The notes beneath the pieces were generated by a model. The model ran no database searches and had not been told where the DNA came from. It saw only the letters and a program-made list of their open reading frames with translations. A DNA stretch of 64,000 nt, from positions 86,709 to 150,708 of the forward strand of contig NZ_NRSM01000005.1 in the NCBI RefSeq assembly GCF_016584105.1. The letters run 5' to 3'. Made by a program: the position numbers and the translations under genes. The DNA is from Ectothiorhodospira shaposhnikovii. GTDB lineage: Bacteria; Pseudomonadota; Gammaproteobacteria; Ectothiorhodospirales; Ectothiorhodospiraceae. This document shows, in pieces, positions 21,319-30,223 of the stretch (the stretch's first letter is position 1; each line of letters starts with the position of its first letter).

Positions 21319-22161
21319 TTATAGCGCACAGCAGGTGAGTGTGAACTGAACATCATCATCACACTGGACCGAGCGGGTCTTCAAATCACCCGCGCGCAGG
21401 AATCTCACGGAAAAACGCTGGCGTCCCGCGCTGATTTCCGGATAGTAGGGGGCATTCAGGGGGAGTGTGATGCGGATCATCTGCCAGGGTTGGCTGGTAT
21501 CCAGGTTATGTTCATAAAAGCCACGGCTCGCCGTCAGGGCGCGGGGAGCACCCGCGTTGCGGATAAGTTGAAGGATGACGCTGACGGATTCCTGGATATC
21601 CGAGAATGGCTGGGACCATTCCAGCAACAGTTGCCGACGTTCGCCGGCGGATCGGGCCAGCCAGTAATGATAGGCGGGCAGATCAAAATCACAGGTTCCG
21701 CCCGGAATGGCCGTCCGTTGACGAATGCTGTTGAAGAAATCGTTGCCTTTCACCTGCTGATCAAGCTGGCCATTCAGGCCATGGATGCCGTCGATGAGTC
21801 CGCGATGCTTGTCGATGACCGTGTTCAGTCGTCGTTGATCTACTCCCGGCTCGGTGCTTAGCCGGTTCAGGTTGGTGATCTGCCGTTCCAGTTCCTTGAT
21901 CAATTCGCGTTTCACGTCGACTCGATTGGTGAGATTCATCATCTCGATCAGGGTCAGCAGGCTGCAGTGGGTGTCCGGCCCCTCATCGTGCTGAAGGCTG
22001 TGATCAAGGCGCTGCATGAGTACTTCAAGGCGCATGAAGAGACGCATGCGCTCATGCAGGGGCTGTTCATAATGGATGGCGCCCTTCACCGATGCGGTTG
22101 CCGGGGGAGTGTGAACCACGTATTCATTATTTTCCGATCTGCGGCCGAAATGAACGAACAT
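21319..22161 (-). CDS. zapD: ZapD, Z-ring bundling protein
   Basis: ZapD (DUF1342, formerly YacF) cross-links FtsZ filaments through the FtsZ tail. The signature IHYEQPLHERMRLFMRLE is at about residues 29-46, and the remaining helical then beta-rich C-terminal half fits the family. Length is 280, about 30 longer than E. coli ZapD (247); the excess is mostly at the N terminus. The ATG at 22161 has AAGGTGG just upstream, so the extension is probably translated. It is the last gene of the pilB-pilC-pilD-coaE-zapD run. Confidence 0.92.
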   Translation of the reverse strand: MFVHFGRRSENNEYVVHTPPATASVKGAIHYEQPLHERMRLFMRLEVLMQRLDHSLQHDEGPDTHCSLLTLIEMMNLTNRVDVKRELIKELERQITNLNRLSTEPGVDQRRLNTVIDKHRGLIDGIHGLNGQLDQQVKGNDFFNSIRQRTAIPGGTCDFDLPAYHYWLARSAGERRQLLLEWSQPFSDIQESVSVILQLIRNAGAPRALTASRGFYEHNLDTSQPWQMIRITLPLNAPYYPEISAGRQRFSVRFLRAGDLKTRSVQCDDDVQFTLTCCAL

Positions 22162-22206
22162 GTTACCACCTTGGTAGGATGATACCGGTGACTTCGGTGC
22201 CAGGCA

Positions 22207-22809
22207 TCAGCATGGGATTGCCATCCGGAGATAACGCTGGTGCAGGGCCTCCACCTGGGCAGGCAGTGTGTCCATGGCCCCCTCGTTGTCGATGACGTCG
22301 TCCGCCGCCGCCAGACGCTGTTCCCTGGTGGCCTGGGCATCCATGATGGCCTGAATCTGCAGAGGGGATGCTCCGTCCCGACGACCGGCCCGTTCCAGTT
22401 GGGTGGAAGCGGCGCAGTCCACCACAAGGACGCGGTCAACACGCCCCCTTGCCCCCCCTGATTCCACCAGTAAAGGTATGACCAGCATACAATAGGGCGT
22501 CCCGGCCTTTGATTTTTCGAGATCAATTTCAGCCCAGATCATAGGGTGGAGCAGGCTTTCCAGTCTGTGACGGGTTTGGCTGTTCCGGAACACCATGTCG
22601 CGCATGGCGGCCCGGTCCAGGGTGCCGTCCTTTCTCAGGATTCCGGTACCGAAAGCCTCCACCACGGCGGTCAGTCCGGGCGACCCCGGTGCCACCACAT
22701 GCCTGGCAATGATATCCGAATCGATGACCGTGACCCCCCGTTCTTCAAACAGTCTCGATACGCTGCTTTTTCCGCTGCCGATGCCGCCCGTCAGTCCGAT
22801 GGTGAGCAT
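22207..22809 (-). CDS. coaE: CoaE, dephospho-CoA kinase
   Basis: CoaE phosphorylates dephospho-CoA, the last step of coenzyme A synthesis. The P-loop GGIGSGKS is at residues 8-15, IDSDIIAR follows near 30-37 and the AMP-kinase-like lid region is present. The length of 200 is normal. It lies directly after pilD (6-base gap) and 45 bases before zapD, an arrangement shared with Pseudomonas and relatives. Confidence 0.95.
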   Translation of the reverse strand: MLTIGLTGGIGSGKSSVSRLFEERGVTVIDSDIIARHVVAPGSPGLTAVVEAFGTGILRKDGTLDRAAMRDMVFRNSQTRHRLESLLHPMIWAEIDLEKSKAGTPYCMLVIPLLVESGGARGRVDRVLVVDCAASTQLERAGRRDGASPLQIQAIMDAQATREQRLAAADDVIDNEGAMDTLPAQVEALHQRYLRMAIPC

Positions 22810-22815
22810 GGCAGG

Positions 22816-23694
22816 TCAGCCGAGGAATCGAAGATAGGTCTGTACGATGGTATCTCCCCAGATCAGCGCAATCCAGCCCGCAGCGGCCAGATAGGGGCCA
22901 AAGGGAATGGGCAGGTCGCGGTCCCGCCCCAGCAGGGCTATGAGCGCGATGCCGACAATGGCCCCAACCAGGGAGGACAGCAGTATGATGAGTGGCAGCA
23001 TCTGCCAGCCAAGCCAGGCTCCCAGTGCGGCAAAAAGCTTGAAATCACCATAGCCCATGCCTTCCTTGCCCGTGAGGAGCCTGAAGGCGTGGTAGATCAG
23101 CCAGAGGCTCAGGTACCCGAAGACCGCCCCCAGCAGGCTGCTGGTGGTGTCCGTGAACATGCCGTCAAGGTTGAGAACCAGCCCCAGCCAGAGCAGGGGG
23201 AGGGTGATCATGTCCGGGAGCAGGGTGGTGCGCAGGTCGATTACGGTCAGGGCAATCAGGGCCCAGGTCAGCAGCAGGGCTGCCGCTGCCGTCCAGGTGA
23301 AGCCGAAATACCAGACCACCGCCATGGATAACAGTGCCGTCGCCGCTTCCACCAGGGGGTACTGGATGGAGATGCGGGTGCCGCATTGGGCGCATTTTCC
23401 CTTGAGGAACAGGTAACTGATCAGGGGGATGTTTTCCAGCGCCGTGATCCGGTGCCCGCAGGCAGGGCAGGCGGAACGTGGAACCACCAGGTTGTATGGT
23501 TGCCTGGAGGCTTCATCCTCGTCCATGCCTGTGTCTCGTGACTGCAGCCAGGCTCGGGCCTCGCTCTGCCACTGACGTTCCATCATGACCGGCAGTCGGT
23601 GGATGACCACGTTGAGAAAGCTGCCCACCAGGAGGCTGAAAAGCCCGGTGAGGGTGAGCAGCAGGGACGGGCTCGATGAGAGAAGGTCCGTCAC
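22816..23694 (-). CDS. pilD: PilD, type IV prepilin peptidase / N-methyltransferase
   Basis: PilD is a polytopic aspartyl protease that cleaves and N-methylates type IV prepilins and type II secretion pseudopilins. The cytoplasmic zinc loop has four cysteines (76, 79, 101 and 104), the mark of the bifunctional class. The catalytic aspartates are Asp153 in VIDLRTT and Asp217 in GYGDFKLF. About eight hydrophobic segments are present in 292 residues. Its start overlaps the pilC stop by four bases. Confidence 0.96.
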   Translation of the reverse strand: MTDLLSSSPSLLLTLTGLFSLLVGSFLNVVIHRLPVMMERQWQSEARAWLQSRDTGMDEDEASRQPYNLVVPRSACPACGHRITALENIPLISYLFLKGKCAQCGTRISIQYPLVEAATALLSMAVVWYFGFTWTAAAALLLTWALIALTVIDLRTTLLPDMITLPLLWLGLVLNLDGMFTDTTSSLLGAVFGYLSLWLIYHAFRLLTGKEGMGYGDFKLFAALGAWLGWQMLPLIILLSSLVGAIVGIALIALLGRDRDLPIPFGPYLAAAGWIALIWGDTIVQTYLRFLG

Positions 23695-24899
23695 ACCACG
23701 GCTCCAAGCTGGAAGATGGGGAGGTACATGGCAATCACCAGGCCACCGACCACGATGCCCAGGAAGGCCATGATCATCGGCTCCATGAGGCTGGAGAGGC
23801 CGTCGACCATGTTGTCCACTTCCTCTTCATAGAAATCGGCCACCTTGCCCAGCATTTCGTCCAGGGAGCCGGATTCTTCACCAATGGCCACCATCTGCAC
23901 CACCATGTTGGGAAAAACGCCGGAGTGTCTCATGGCCTGCTGAAGCTGGGTGCCGGCAGCGGTTTCGTCACGCATGCGCAGGGTGGCTTCGGAGAAGAGG
24001 GCATTGCCCGTGGCGCCGGCCACGGAGTCCATGGCCTCCACCAGGGGCACGCCGGCGGAGAACATGGTGGAGAGGGTGCGGGCAAAGCGGGCGATGGCAG
24101 CCTTGCGCAGCAGATCTCCGATCACGGGTATGCGCAGGGAGAGCAGGTCCAGTTGTCGGCGAAACGCGGGGAAGCGCCGCTTGGCCTGAGTGAATCCGAC
24201 CACTGATGCGCCGATGCCGCCGAAGATGGCCCACCAGTAGCCCTGGAAAAACTCGGAAATCTTGATGACGAACTGGGTGAACACCGGCAGGTCGGCACCA
24301 AAGCCCTGGAAAAGATCCTGAAACTGGGGTACCACGAAGATCAGCAGAATGGCAGTGACGATGAAGGCCACCACGATCACGGCCGCGGGATAGAACATGG
24401 CCTTCTTGATCTTGGCCTTGAGGGATTCGGTCTTCTCCTTGTAGGTGGCGATCCGGTCCAGCAGGGTTTCGAGGGCCCCTGACTGTTCACCGGCCCCAAC
24501 CAGGTTGACGACAAGATCATCGAAATAGAGCGGATGCTTGGACAGGGCATTGGCGAAGGTGGATCCGCCTTCCACATCCGCCTTGATCTTGAGGATCAGT
24601 TCCTGCATGGAGGGGTTTTCATGGCCCCGGCCGACGATCTCGAACGACTGTACCAGGGGTACGCCGGCACTCATCATGGTGGACATCTGGCGCAGGAAGA
24701 TGGCGATGTCCTTGGGCACGATCTTTTTTTTGCCGCCAAACAGGGGCTTGGGTTTTTTCCGGACCTTGAGGGGATTGATGCCCTGGCGGCGCAGATCGGC
24801 CTTGGCCAGGTTTTCGTTGGCTGCGGTGGTCTCTCCCTTGACGCGGACTCCTTTCTTGTCCACACCTTCCCAGACGAACACCGTCGTTACTTCGGCCAT
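23691..24899 (-). CDS. pilC: PilC, type IV pilus inner-membrane platform protein
   Basis: PilC forms the membrane platform on which PilB drives pilus assembly. Two repeated T2SS-F domains are visible: about residues 70-193, starting near FLRQMSTMMSAGVPL, and about 273-395, starting near FARTLSTMFSAGVPL. Three hydrophobic segments separate them. The N terminus (FVWEGVDKKGVRVKG) is typical. It sits three bases after pilB and overlaps pilD. Confidence 0.96.
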   Translation of the reverse strand: MAEVTTVFVWEGVDKKGVRVKGETTAANENLAKADLRRQGINPLKVRKKPKPLFGGKKKIVPKDIAIFLRQMSTMMSAGVPLVQSFEIVGRGHENPSMQELILKIKADVEGGSTFANALSKHPLYFDDLVVNLVGAGEQSGALETLLDRIATYKEKTESLKAKIKKAMFYPAAVIVVAFIVTAILLIFVVPQFQDLFQGFGADLPVFTQFVIKISEFFQGYWWAIFGGIGASVVGFTQAKRRFPAFRRQLDLLSLRIPVIGDLLRKAAIARFARTLSTMFSAGVPLVEAMDSVAGATGNALFSEATLRMRDETAAGTQLQQAMRHSGVFPNMVVQMVAIGEESGSLDEMLGKVADFYEEEVDNMVDGLSSLMEPMIMAFLGIVVGGLVIAMYLPIFQLGAVV

Positions 24900-24902
24900 G
24901 AT

Positions 24903-26615
24903 TTAGTCCTTTGTGACACGATTGACTTCTTCAAGGCTGGTGACGCCGGCCTTGACCTTGAGTAATCCGGCCCTTCTGAGGTCATCGACCCCTTCCGTCC
25001 TGGCCTGCTCCGCCAGTTGCATGGAGTTGCCACCCTCGAGGATGATTCGCTGCATGGTTTCAGAGATGGGGAGAACCTGGTAGATGCCCACCCGCCCCCG
25101 GTAGCCGTTGGTGCACTGGTCGCACCCGACCGGCTTGAAGATCTTGAAGCCCTTTGTGACTTCTTCTTCAGTGAATCCTTCCTGGAGCAGTGCGTCCCGG
25201 GGGACGTCCACGGGCGATTTGCAGTGATTGCACAGACGCCTGGCCAGGCGCTGGGCGATGATGAGCAGGATGGACGAGGCAATGTTATAGGGTGGTACGC
25301 CCATGTTGGCCAGGCGAGTCAGGGTCTGGGGGGCATCGTTGGTATGCAGGGTGGACAGCACCAGGTGGCCCGTCTGGGCTGCCTTGATGGCGATTTCTGC
25401 CGTTTCCAGGTCGCGGATCTCTCCCACCATGATGATGTCCGGATCCTGTCTGAGAAAGGCTCTCAGGGCGGAGGCGAAGGTGAGACCCACCCGCGGATTC
25501 ACATTGACCTGGTTGATGCCCGGCATGTTGATCTCGGCCGGATCTTCGGCAGTGGAGATGTTCCGGTCCGGCGTATTGAGGATGCCCAACCCCGTATACA
25601 GGGACACGGTCTTGCCGGACCCGGTGGGACCGGTGACCAGTATCATGCCGTAGGGTTTGCTCAGGGCGTTGAGGTAGAGCGCCTTCTGATGCTCTTCGTA
25701 GCCAAGGGCATCAATGCCCAGAAAGGCGCTGCTGGGATCGAGAATCCGCAGCACCACCTTTTCACCGTAGAGGGTCGGGCAGGTATTCACGCGAAAGTCG
25801 ATGGCCCGGTTCTTGGAAAGCTGCATCTTGATACGCCCGTCCTGGGGGACGCGGCGCTCGGAGATGTCCATGCGGGACATCACCTTGATGCGGGCAATGA
25901 TCCGGGGGGCCAGGTTCACCGGGGGATGGGCAATCTCGTCCAGGACTCCGTCCATGCGGAAACGGACCCGGAAGTCCTTTTCATAGGGTTCGAAGTGGAT
26001 GTCCGAGGCCTTGCGGTTGATGGCGTCCAGCAGTACCTTGTTGACGAAGCGAACCACCGGGGTATCGTCCACCTCGGATTCCGAGACCTCCTGGCCGCGA
26101 TCCTCGGTGTCCGCGATCTCCAGGTTGTCCAGGTCCGCGTCCATGAGACCTTCCATCATGGATGCGCTGTCGTTGAGGCGTTCCTCAATCAGCCTGGACA
26201 GTTTGTCATGCTCCACCAACACCGCCTCGGTGGGGATGCCGGTGTTGAACTTGATCTCGTCCAGGGCGCTGATGTTCATGGGGTCGGACATGCCGACAAA
26301 CAGGCGATTGCCCCGCCGGAAGATGGGCAGGGCCTGGTGTTGACGGATGAGTTTCTCATCCACCAGCTTGGTGGGCAGGTATTCCTTGTCCAGGAAGTCC
26401 AGATCGAATAGCGGTGTACCGAATTCCTCCGCCGCGGCCTGGGCCAGGCTTCTGGCATCCACGATCTTTTCCGTCACCAGATAGGCAACCAGGGGAACAC
26501 GTTTCTTGCGAGACTGGTCAAGCGCCTTGTTGGCGTCGGCTTCGTTGAGCAATCCGTCTTGAACCAGACGTCGGGCAAGCCCGCTCAATGGTATGGTGGC
26601 GGCAGTTGTGGACAT
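24903..26615 (-). CDS. pilB: PilB, type IV pilus extension ATPase
   Basis: PilB is the hexameric secretion-type ATPase powering pilus extension. An N-terminal MshEN-like domain (about 1-150) precedes the GSPII_E ATPase core. Walker A GPTGSGKT is at 329-336, followed by Asp and His boxes. A zinc tetracysteine site is present, with CNHC and, later, CDQCTNGYRGR, which is typical of PilB and not of PilT. The length of 570 is normal. A sigma-70-type promoter lies just upstream. Confidence 0.96.
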   Translation of the reverse strand: MSTTAATIPLSGLARRLVQDGLLNEADANKALDQSRKKRVPLVAYLVTEKIVDARSLAQAAAEEFGTPLFDLDFLDKEYLPTKLVDEKLIRQHQALPIFRRGNRLFVGMSDPMNISALDEIKFNTGIPTEAVLVEHDKLSRLIEERLNDSASMMEGLMDADLDNLEIADTEDRGQEVSESEVDDTPVVRFVNKVLLDAINRKASDIHFEPYEKDFRVRFRMDGVLDEIAHPPVNLAPRIIARIKVMSRMDISERRVPQDGRIKMQLSKNRAIDFRVNTCPTLYGEKVVLRILDPSSAFLGIDALGYEEHQKALYLNALSKPYGMILVTGPTGSGKTVSLYTGLGILNTPDRNISTAEDPAEINMPGINQVNVNPRVGLTFASALRAFLRQDPDIIMVGEIRDLETAEIAIKAAQTGHLVLSTLHTNDAPQTLTRLANMGVPPYNIASSILLIIAQRLARRLCNHCKSPVDVPRDALLQEGFTEEEVTKGFKIFKPVGCDQCTNGYRGRVGIYQVLPISETMQRIILEGGNSMQLAEQARTEGVDDLRRAGLLKVKAGVTSLEEVNRVTKD

Positions 26616-26652
26616 GGGGGCTCTGGCGTTTTGAATGGGGCCTTTCTACCGC

Positions 26653-26680
26653 ATGTTAGTTGGTGTGGTAACCAAGTCAA
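26653..26680 (-). promoter_or_regulatory. Sigma-70-type promoter for pilBCD-coaE-zapD
   Basis: Read on the minus strand, TTGACT (26675-26680) and TAACAT (26653-26658) are 16 bases apart, a good sigma-70 match. It lies 38 bases before the pilB start. I looked in the same gap for a sigma-54 (-24/-12) element and did not find one, which suggests pilB is not directly driven by the neighbouring PilR. Confidence 0.6.
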
Positions 26681-26760
26681 CAGAGAGTATGGCAGATTTG
26701 GTGGGTGGTTCCGTTTGCCGTGTCTGGGCAGGTGGTGTGGTTCCGAATCCCGGGCGCTGT

Positions 26761-28119
26761 TCAGCTGTCCAGCCCCAGTTTCTTGAGTCTGTAACGCATC
26801 TGCCTGAAGCTCAGCCCCAGCAGGCGGGCGGCGGCAGTCCGGTTGCCACCGGCCTGTTCCAGTGCCGCCAGGATCGCCTGCTTTTCCTGATGTTCCAGGT
26901 GCTGCTCCAGGGGTTGCTGCTCCAGGGGAGCGGGGGGCTGTTGCGTGGGTGGGCCGGCGGAGACGGGAAGCTGGAGGTCCTCTGTCCTGATGGTGCCGCT
27001 TTCGCAAAGGGTCGTCGCCCTTTCCAGGATATTTTCCAGTTCCCTGACGTTGCCCGGGTAGTCGTAATTCATCAGGGCCTGCATGGCGTCGGGACTGATC
27101 CGCCTGGGCGTTTCCCCCCAGTGTTCCGCCAGCCTGGACAGGATGTGTTCCGCCAGCAGCGGCAGGTCCGCCCGACGTTCCCTCAGGGGGGGGACCCGTA
27201 ATTCGATCACATTGAGACGATAGAAAAGATCCTGGCGGAAACGTCCCGCCCTGACTTCCCGGCTCAGATCCTTGTGGGACGCGGACAGGATGCGGACGTC
27301 CAGTGCGATCTCGTGAGCGGCGCCGATGGGTTTGATGGCCCGCTCCTGAATGGCGCGCAGCAGTTTGACCTGCATGTGCAGGGGCAATTCCGCCACTTCA
27401 TCAAGAAACAGCGTGCCTCCCTGGGATGCCTGGAACAGGCCCTGCTTGTCGGCAACCGCTCCGGTGAAGCTGCCCTTGAGATGACCGAAGAATTCACTTT
27501 CCATGAGTTCGGCGGGAATGGCACCGCAGTTGACTGGTACGAAAGGCCGGTCAACGCGGGGGCCCTGATGGTGGATCTCCCGGGCGACCCTTTCCTTGCC
27601 GCTGCCGGATTCTCCCAGGATGTACACCGGGGCCTGGCTTCTGGCCAGCTTGAGGATGGTACCCTTGAGTTGGCGCATGACCGGCGCGTCTCCCAGGAGA
27701 TTGTCCCGCGTGCTCACGGTCTGTTTCATGGCGGGAGTGCCGCCGTCGGACCTGCTCAGTTTCAGGGCGCTTCCCACCAGGTCTCTCAGAATCTTGAGGT
27801 CCACCGGTTTGGAGACGAAGTCGAACGCCCCCGACTTGAGGGCCTGGACTGCGGAGTCCATGCTGCCGTGGGCGGTGATGACCGCCACCGGTAATTCAGG
27901 GTAGTAGGCCTGGATGTGCTCCACCAGCTCGATGCCATCGCCATCGGGCAGGCGCATGTCCGTCAGGCACAGGTCGAAATGCTCGGCGCACAGCAGGCGC
28001 TTGGCTTCCCTGACGGTCCCGGTCGCGCGGGTGTGGAGCTGCATGCGGCCAAGGGTGATTTCCAGGAGTTCCCGGATATCCGGTTCATCATCAATGATCA
28101 GTACGTTCTGAATGCTCAT
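26761..28119 (-). CDS. pilR: PilR, sigma-54-dependent response regulator
   Basis: PilR activates pilA with sigma-54. A receiver domain occupies residues 1-120 with phospho-acceptor Asp54. The AAA+ domain has Walker A GESGSGKE at 169-176 and the sigma-54 contact loop GSFTGA at 216-221. A Fis-type helix-turn-helix is at about 420-450. It overlaps pilS by four bases, so the sensor and regulator are coupled. No pilA is in the window, so the main target must lie elsewhere. Confidence 0.94.
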   Translation of the reverse strand: MSIQNVLIIDDEPDIRELLEITLGRMQLHTRATGTVREAKRLLCAEHFDLCLTDMRLPDGDGIELVEHIQAYYPELPVAVITAHGSMDSAVQALKSGAFDFVSKPVDLKILRDLVGSALKLSRSDGGTPAMKQTVSTRDNLLGDAPVMRQLKGTILKLARSQAPVYILGESGSGKERVAREIHHQGPRVDRPFVPVNCGAIPAELMESEFFGHLKGSFTGAVADKQGLFQASQGGTLFLDEVAELPLHMQVKLLRAIQERAIKPIGAAHEIALDVRILSASHKDLSREVRAGRFRQDLFYRLNVIELRVPPLRERRADLPLLAEHILSRLAEHWGETPRRISPDAMQALMNYDYPGNVRELENILERATTLCESGTIRTEDLQLPVSAGPPTQQPPAPLEQQPLEQHLEHQEKQAILAALEQAGGNRTAAARLLGLSFRQMRYRLKKLGLDS

Positions 28120-29828
28120 GTCTGCCGGGGGTGATGGCCTTCCATGCCTGGAGCGCTCGTCTCCGGGGGCGGGAACTTGATGCGAAAACAGCTCCCGCCT
28201 GTGGGGAGAGGGATATAGTCAAGGCTTCCGCCGTTGTTTTCGCACAGCTCGCGGGAGATGTACAGTCCAAGTCCGGTGCCTTCCTGGCCTGTGCTGACGA
28301 AAGGTTCGAAAAGCTGACGCGCGATGGTCGGGCTTACTCCCCGGCCCTCATCCATGATGTCGAGGATGGCGTGTCGCCCCACATCGCGGGTGCCGCCCCG
28401 GATGAGGATGCGGGCAGGACGTCCCGCCTGTTTTCCGTAACGAAGGGCGTTGGTACAGAGATTCCATGTCACCTGGTGCAACTGCTCCGCATCAAACCAG
28501 ACCCGGGTATTTGCCGGGTTGATGGAGAGTTCCATCTGCGAAGGTTCGAGTCCGTGATGTCGCCGGAACTCCTCGGTGAATTGCTCCAGCCAGGGCTTGA
28601 TTTCCAATGCCTTGATCCTGGGGGCCTGCCGCCGGGACAGGTCCAGCACGTTCTGGATGATGTGATTCATGCGCTGGCTCTGGTCTTCTATGATGCTCAC
28701 CAGCCGGCGGTCGGCCCTGGAGAGATCTTCGGATTCCCCCAGCAGTTGCGCGGCGTGGCTGATGGCGCCAAGAGGATTTCGTATCTCGTGGGCGATACTG
28801 GCGGTGAGTCGTCCCAGGGAGGCGAGTTTGATGGATTGCATCTGTCGACGCAGTTCTGCCGTGTCTTCCAGCAGAATGACCGTACCGATGGGCTTGTCCA
28901 CCCCAAGCCGTGTAAACCGTATCCGAAGTTCGGCGGTATTGCCGTTGGCCGGCAGGGTCCGATGACTGGATCCCGCGGGCTGACGCAGCCATTCCTGCAA
29001 GGCACCGTAAAGGTGCGGGGCCAGCCGGCTGAGATCACTGTGATCGGGGGTTGCCGGATTGCCCAGCAGCAACCAGGCGGATTCGTTGATGAGATGGATG
29101 TGGCGATCATCATTGACCACAATGATTCCTGAATGCATGCGGTCGATGATGTGGGCGTTGAGTTCCGCCATGTTGGCCAGATCCACGCTGCGACGCTGTG
29201 CAAGATCCTCGCTTTCGCGGACTCGACGGGTCAGTATCAGTGCCAGCAGGGCGGTAGCGAAAAGCCCCGCACCCAGCAGGCCGGTCTGAGTCAGGGCGGA
29301 GTCCCGACCGGGCTCAAACCAGTAGCCGTGGATCTGTGCCAGCAGCAGAGCGATGGAGGCCAGGGCCGCAAAGAACAGGGCGGGACGGCCGGGCGCCAGC
29401 AGGCCCAGGCCTGCAATGGCGGGTATGGCCAGCATGCCCAGACCGCTGGTCACTCCGCCGCTGGTGTAGGTCAGGAGGGTGATGAGACTGATGTCCGCAG
29501 CGGCCTGCAGATAGATCTGTAGCGGTGCTGATGGTCGGCGCAGGCGTGCCGCGGTGCCGAACCCCAGGCTCAGAAGCAAATAGATGAGGGCAAAAAGCAG
29601 GAAAAGCCGTGGGTGGGAACTGCCCAGGGCAAAGGGGCCCGTGCCGAAGATTTCCAGGGCCGTGAGCGTTCCGGCCACGAAAAAACGGTAAAGGCTGAAA
29701 AGGCGCAGGACACGCCAGACGTCATTGGCGCTGCCCCCCGGGACGTCGTCTGGAATCCTCGATTGGCCCGGGATGGAGGGATTCACCGCCTGTGAAACCC
29801 GGGTATTGGTCCGGTATCCGTACCGCAA
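28116..29828 (-). CDS. pilS: PilS, membrane sensor histidine kinase
   Basis: PilS partners PilR. About six hydrophobic segments lie between residues 40 and 200, a PAS-like domain at about 215-325, then the HisKA domain with His347 in SIAHEIRNPLGAISHA, and a catalytic ATPase domain with DEGRGVSP and GTGLGLYISREL. The 29828 start is a TTG with no good ribosome-binding site; GTG 29786 is an in-frame alternative. The pairing with pilR and the nearby pilBCD genes supports the name. Confidence 0.9.
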   Translation of the reverse strand: MRYGYRTNTRVSQAVNPSIPGQSRIPDDVPGGSANDVWRVLRLFSLYRFFVAGTLTALEIFGTGPFALGSSHPRLFLLFALIYLLLSLGFGTAARLRRPSAPLQIYLQAAADISLITLLTYTSGGVTSGLGMLAIPAIAGLGLLAPGRPALFFAALASIALLLAQIHGYWFEPGRDSALTQTGLLGAGLFATALLALILTRRVRESEDLAQRRSVDLANMAELNAHIIDRMHSGIIVVNDDRHIHLINESAWLLLGNPATPDHSDLSRLAPHLYGALQEWLRQPAGSSHRTLPANGNTAELRIRFTRLGVDKPIGTVILLEDTAELRRQMQSIKLASLGRLTASIAHEIRNPLGAISHAAQLLGESEDLSRADRRLVSIIEDQSQRMNHIIQNVLDLSRRQAPRIKALEIKPWLEQFTEEFRRHHGLEPSQMELSINPANTRVWFDAEQLHQVTWNLCTNALRYGKQAGRPARILIRGGTRDVGRHAILDIMDEGRGVSPTIARQLFEPFVSTGQEGTGLGLYISRELCENNGGSLDYIPLPTGGSCFRIKFPPPETSAPGMEGHHPRQT

Positions 29829-29834
29829 GGTCAG

Positions 29835-30086
29835 TTATTCTCGTGTAGACTCTTGTGACAGGGCCAGGTCCCGATGGGATTCGGAACAGAAGGGTTTTCC
29901 GCCTTCCCACAGGCTTTCCTCTTCAGGAATATGCAGGCCGCAATAGTGGCAGCGGAGCATCTTGCCGGAGGTCTTTTGTCTGAGCTTGCTTGGATGTTCC
30001 GGCCGGGGTACGTCCGGTGTCTTGAGCATGAGCCGGACTACCATGAAGACCAGTACGATGGATGCGATCAGAAACAGGATTTGCAT
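29835..30086 (-). CDS. PP0621-like small protein with a CxxC zinc-type motif
   Basis: This 83-residue protein has one N-terminal hydrophobic segment (about 2-18) and a cytoplasmic or periplasmic tail with CHYCGLHIPEEES and, later, FCSESH. The Cys-x2-Cys and Cys-x3-His pairs suggest one bound zinc. It matches the pattern of the PP0621 family found beside pilS in Pseudomonas; the function is not known. It lies six bases before pilS and diverges from sucC. Confidence 0.8.
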   Translation of the reverse strand: MQILFLIASIVLVFMVVRLMLKTPDVPRPEHPSKLRQKTSGKMLRCHYCGLHIPEEESLWEGGKPFCSESHRDLALSQESTRE

Positions 30087-30223
30087 GGCAAGGTGAATCG
30101 ATTGTGAGTGGTGTATAAGAAGGTACTACAGAACGCGTGTCGGCGGTGAGTCCGTCAGTGCCGGGTGTGTGACCTGGCGGGTCGTCCGCCGTCTCAAATT
30201 CATACCTTTGATACTGTGAAACT

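Noticed and set aside
26616..26760. Sigma-54 promoter before pilB
   Set aside because: No GG-N10-GC pair with proper -24/-12 context was found on the minus strand; a sigma-70 match was.
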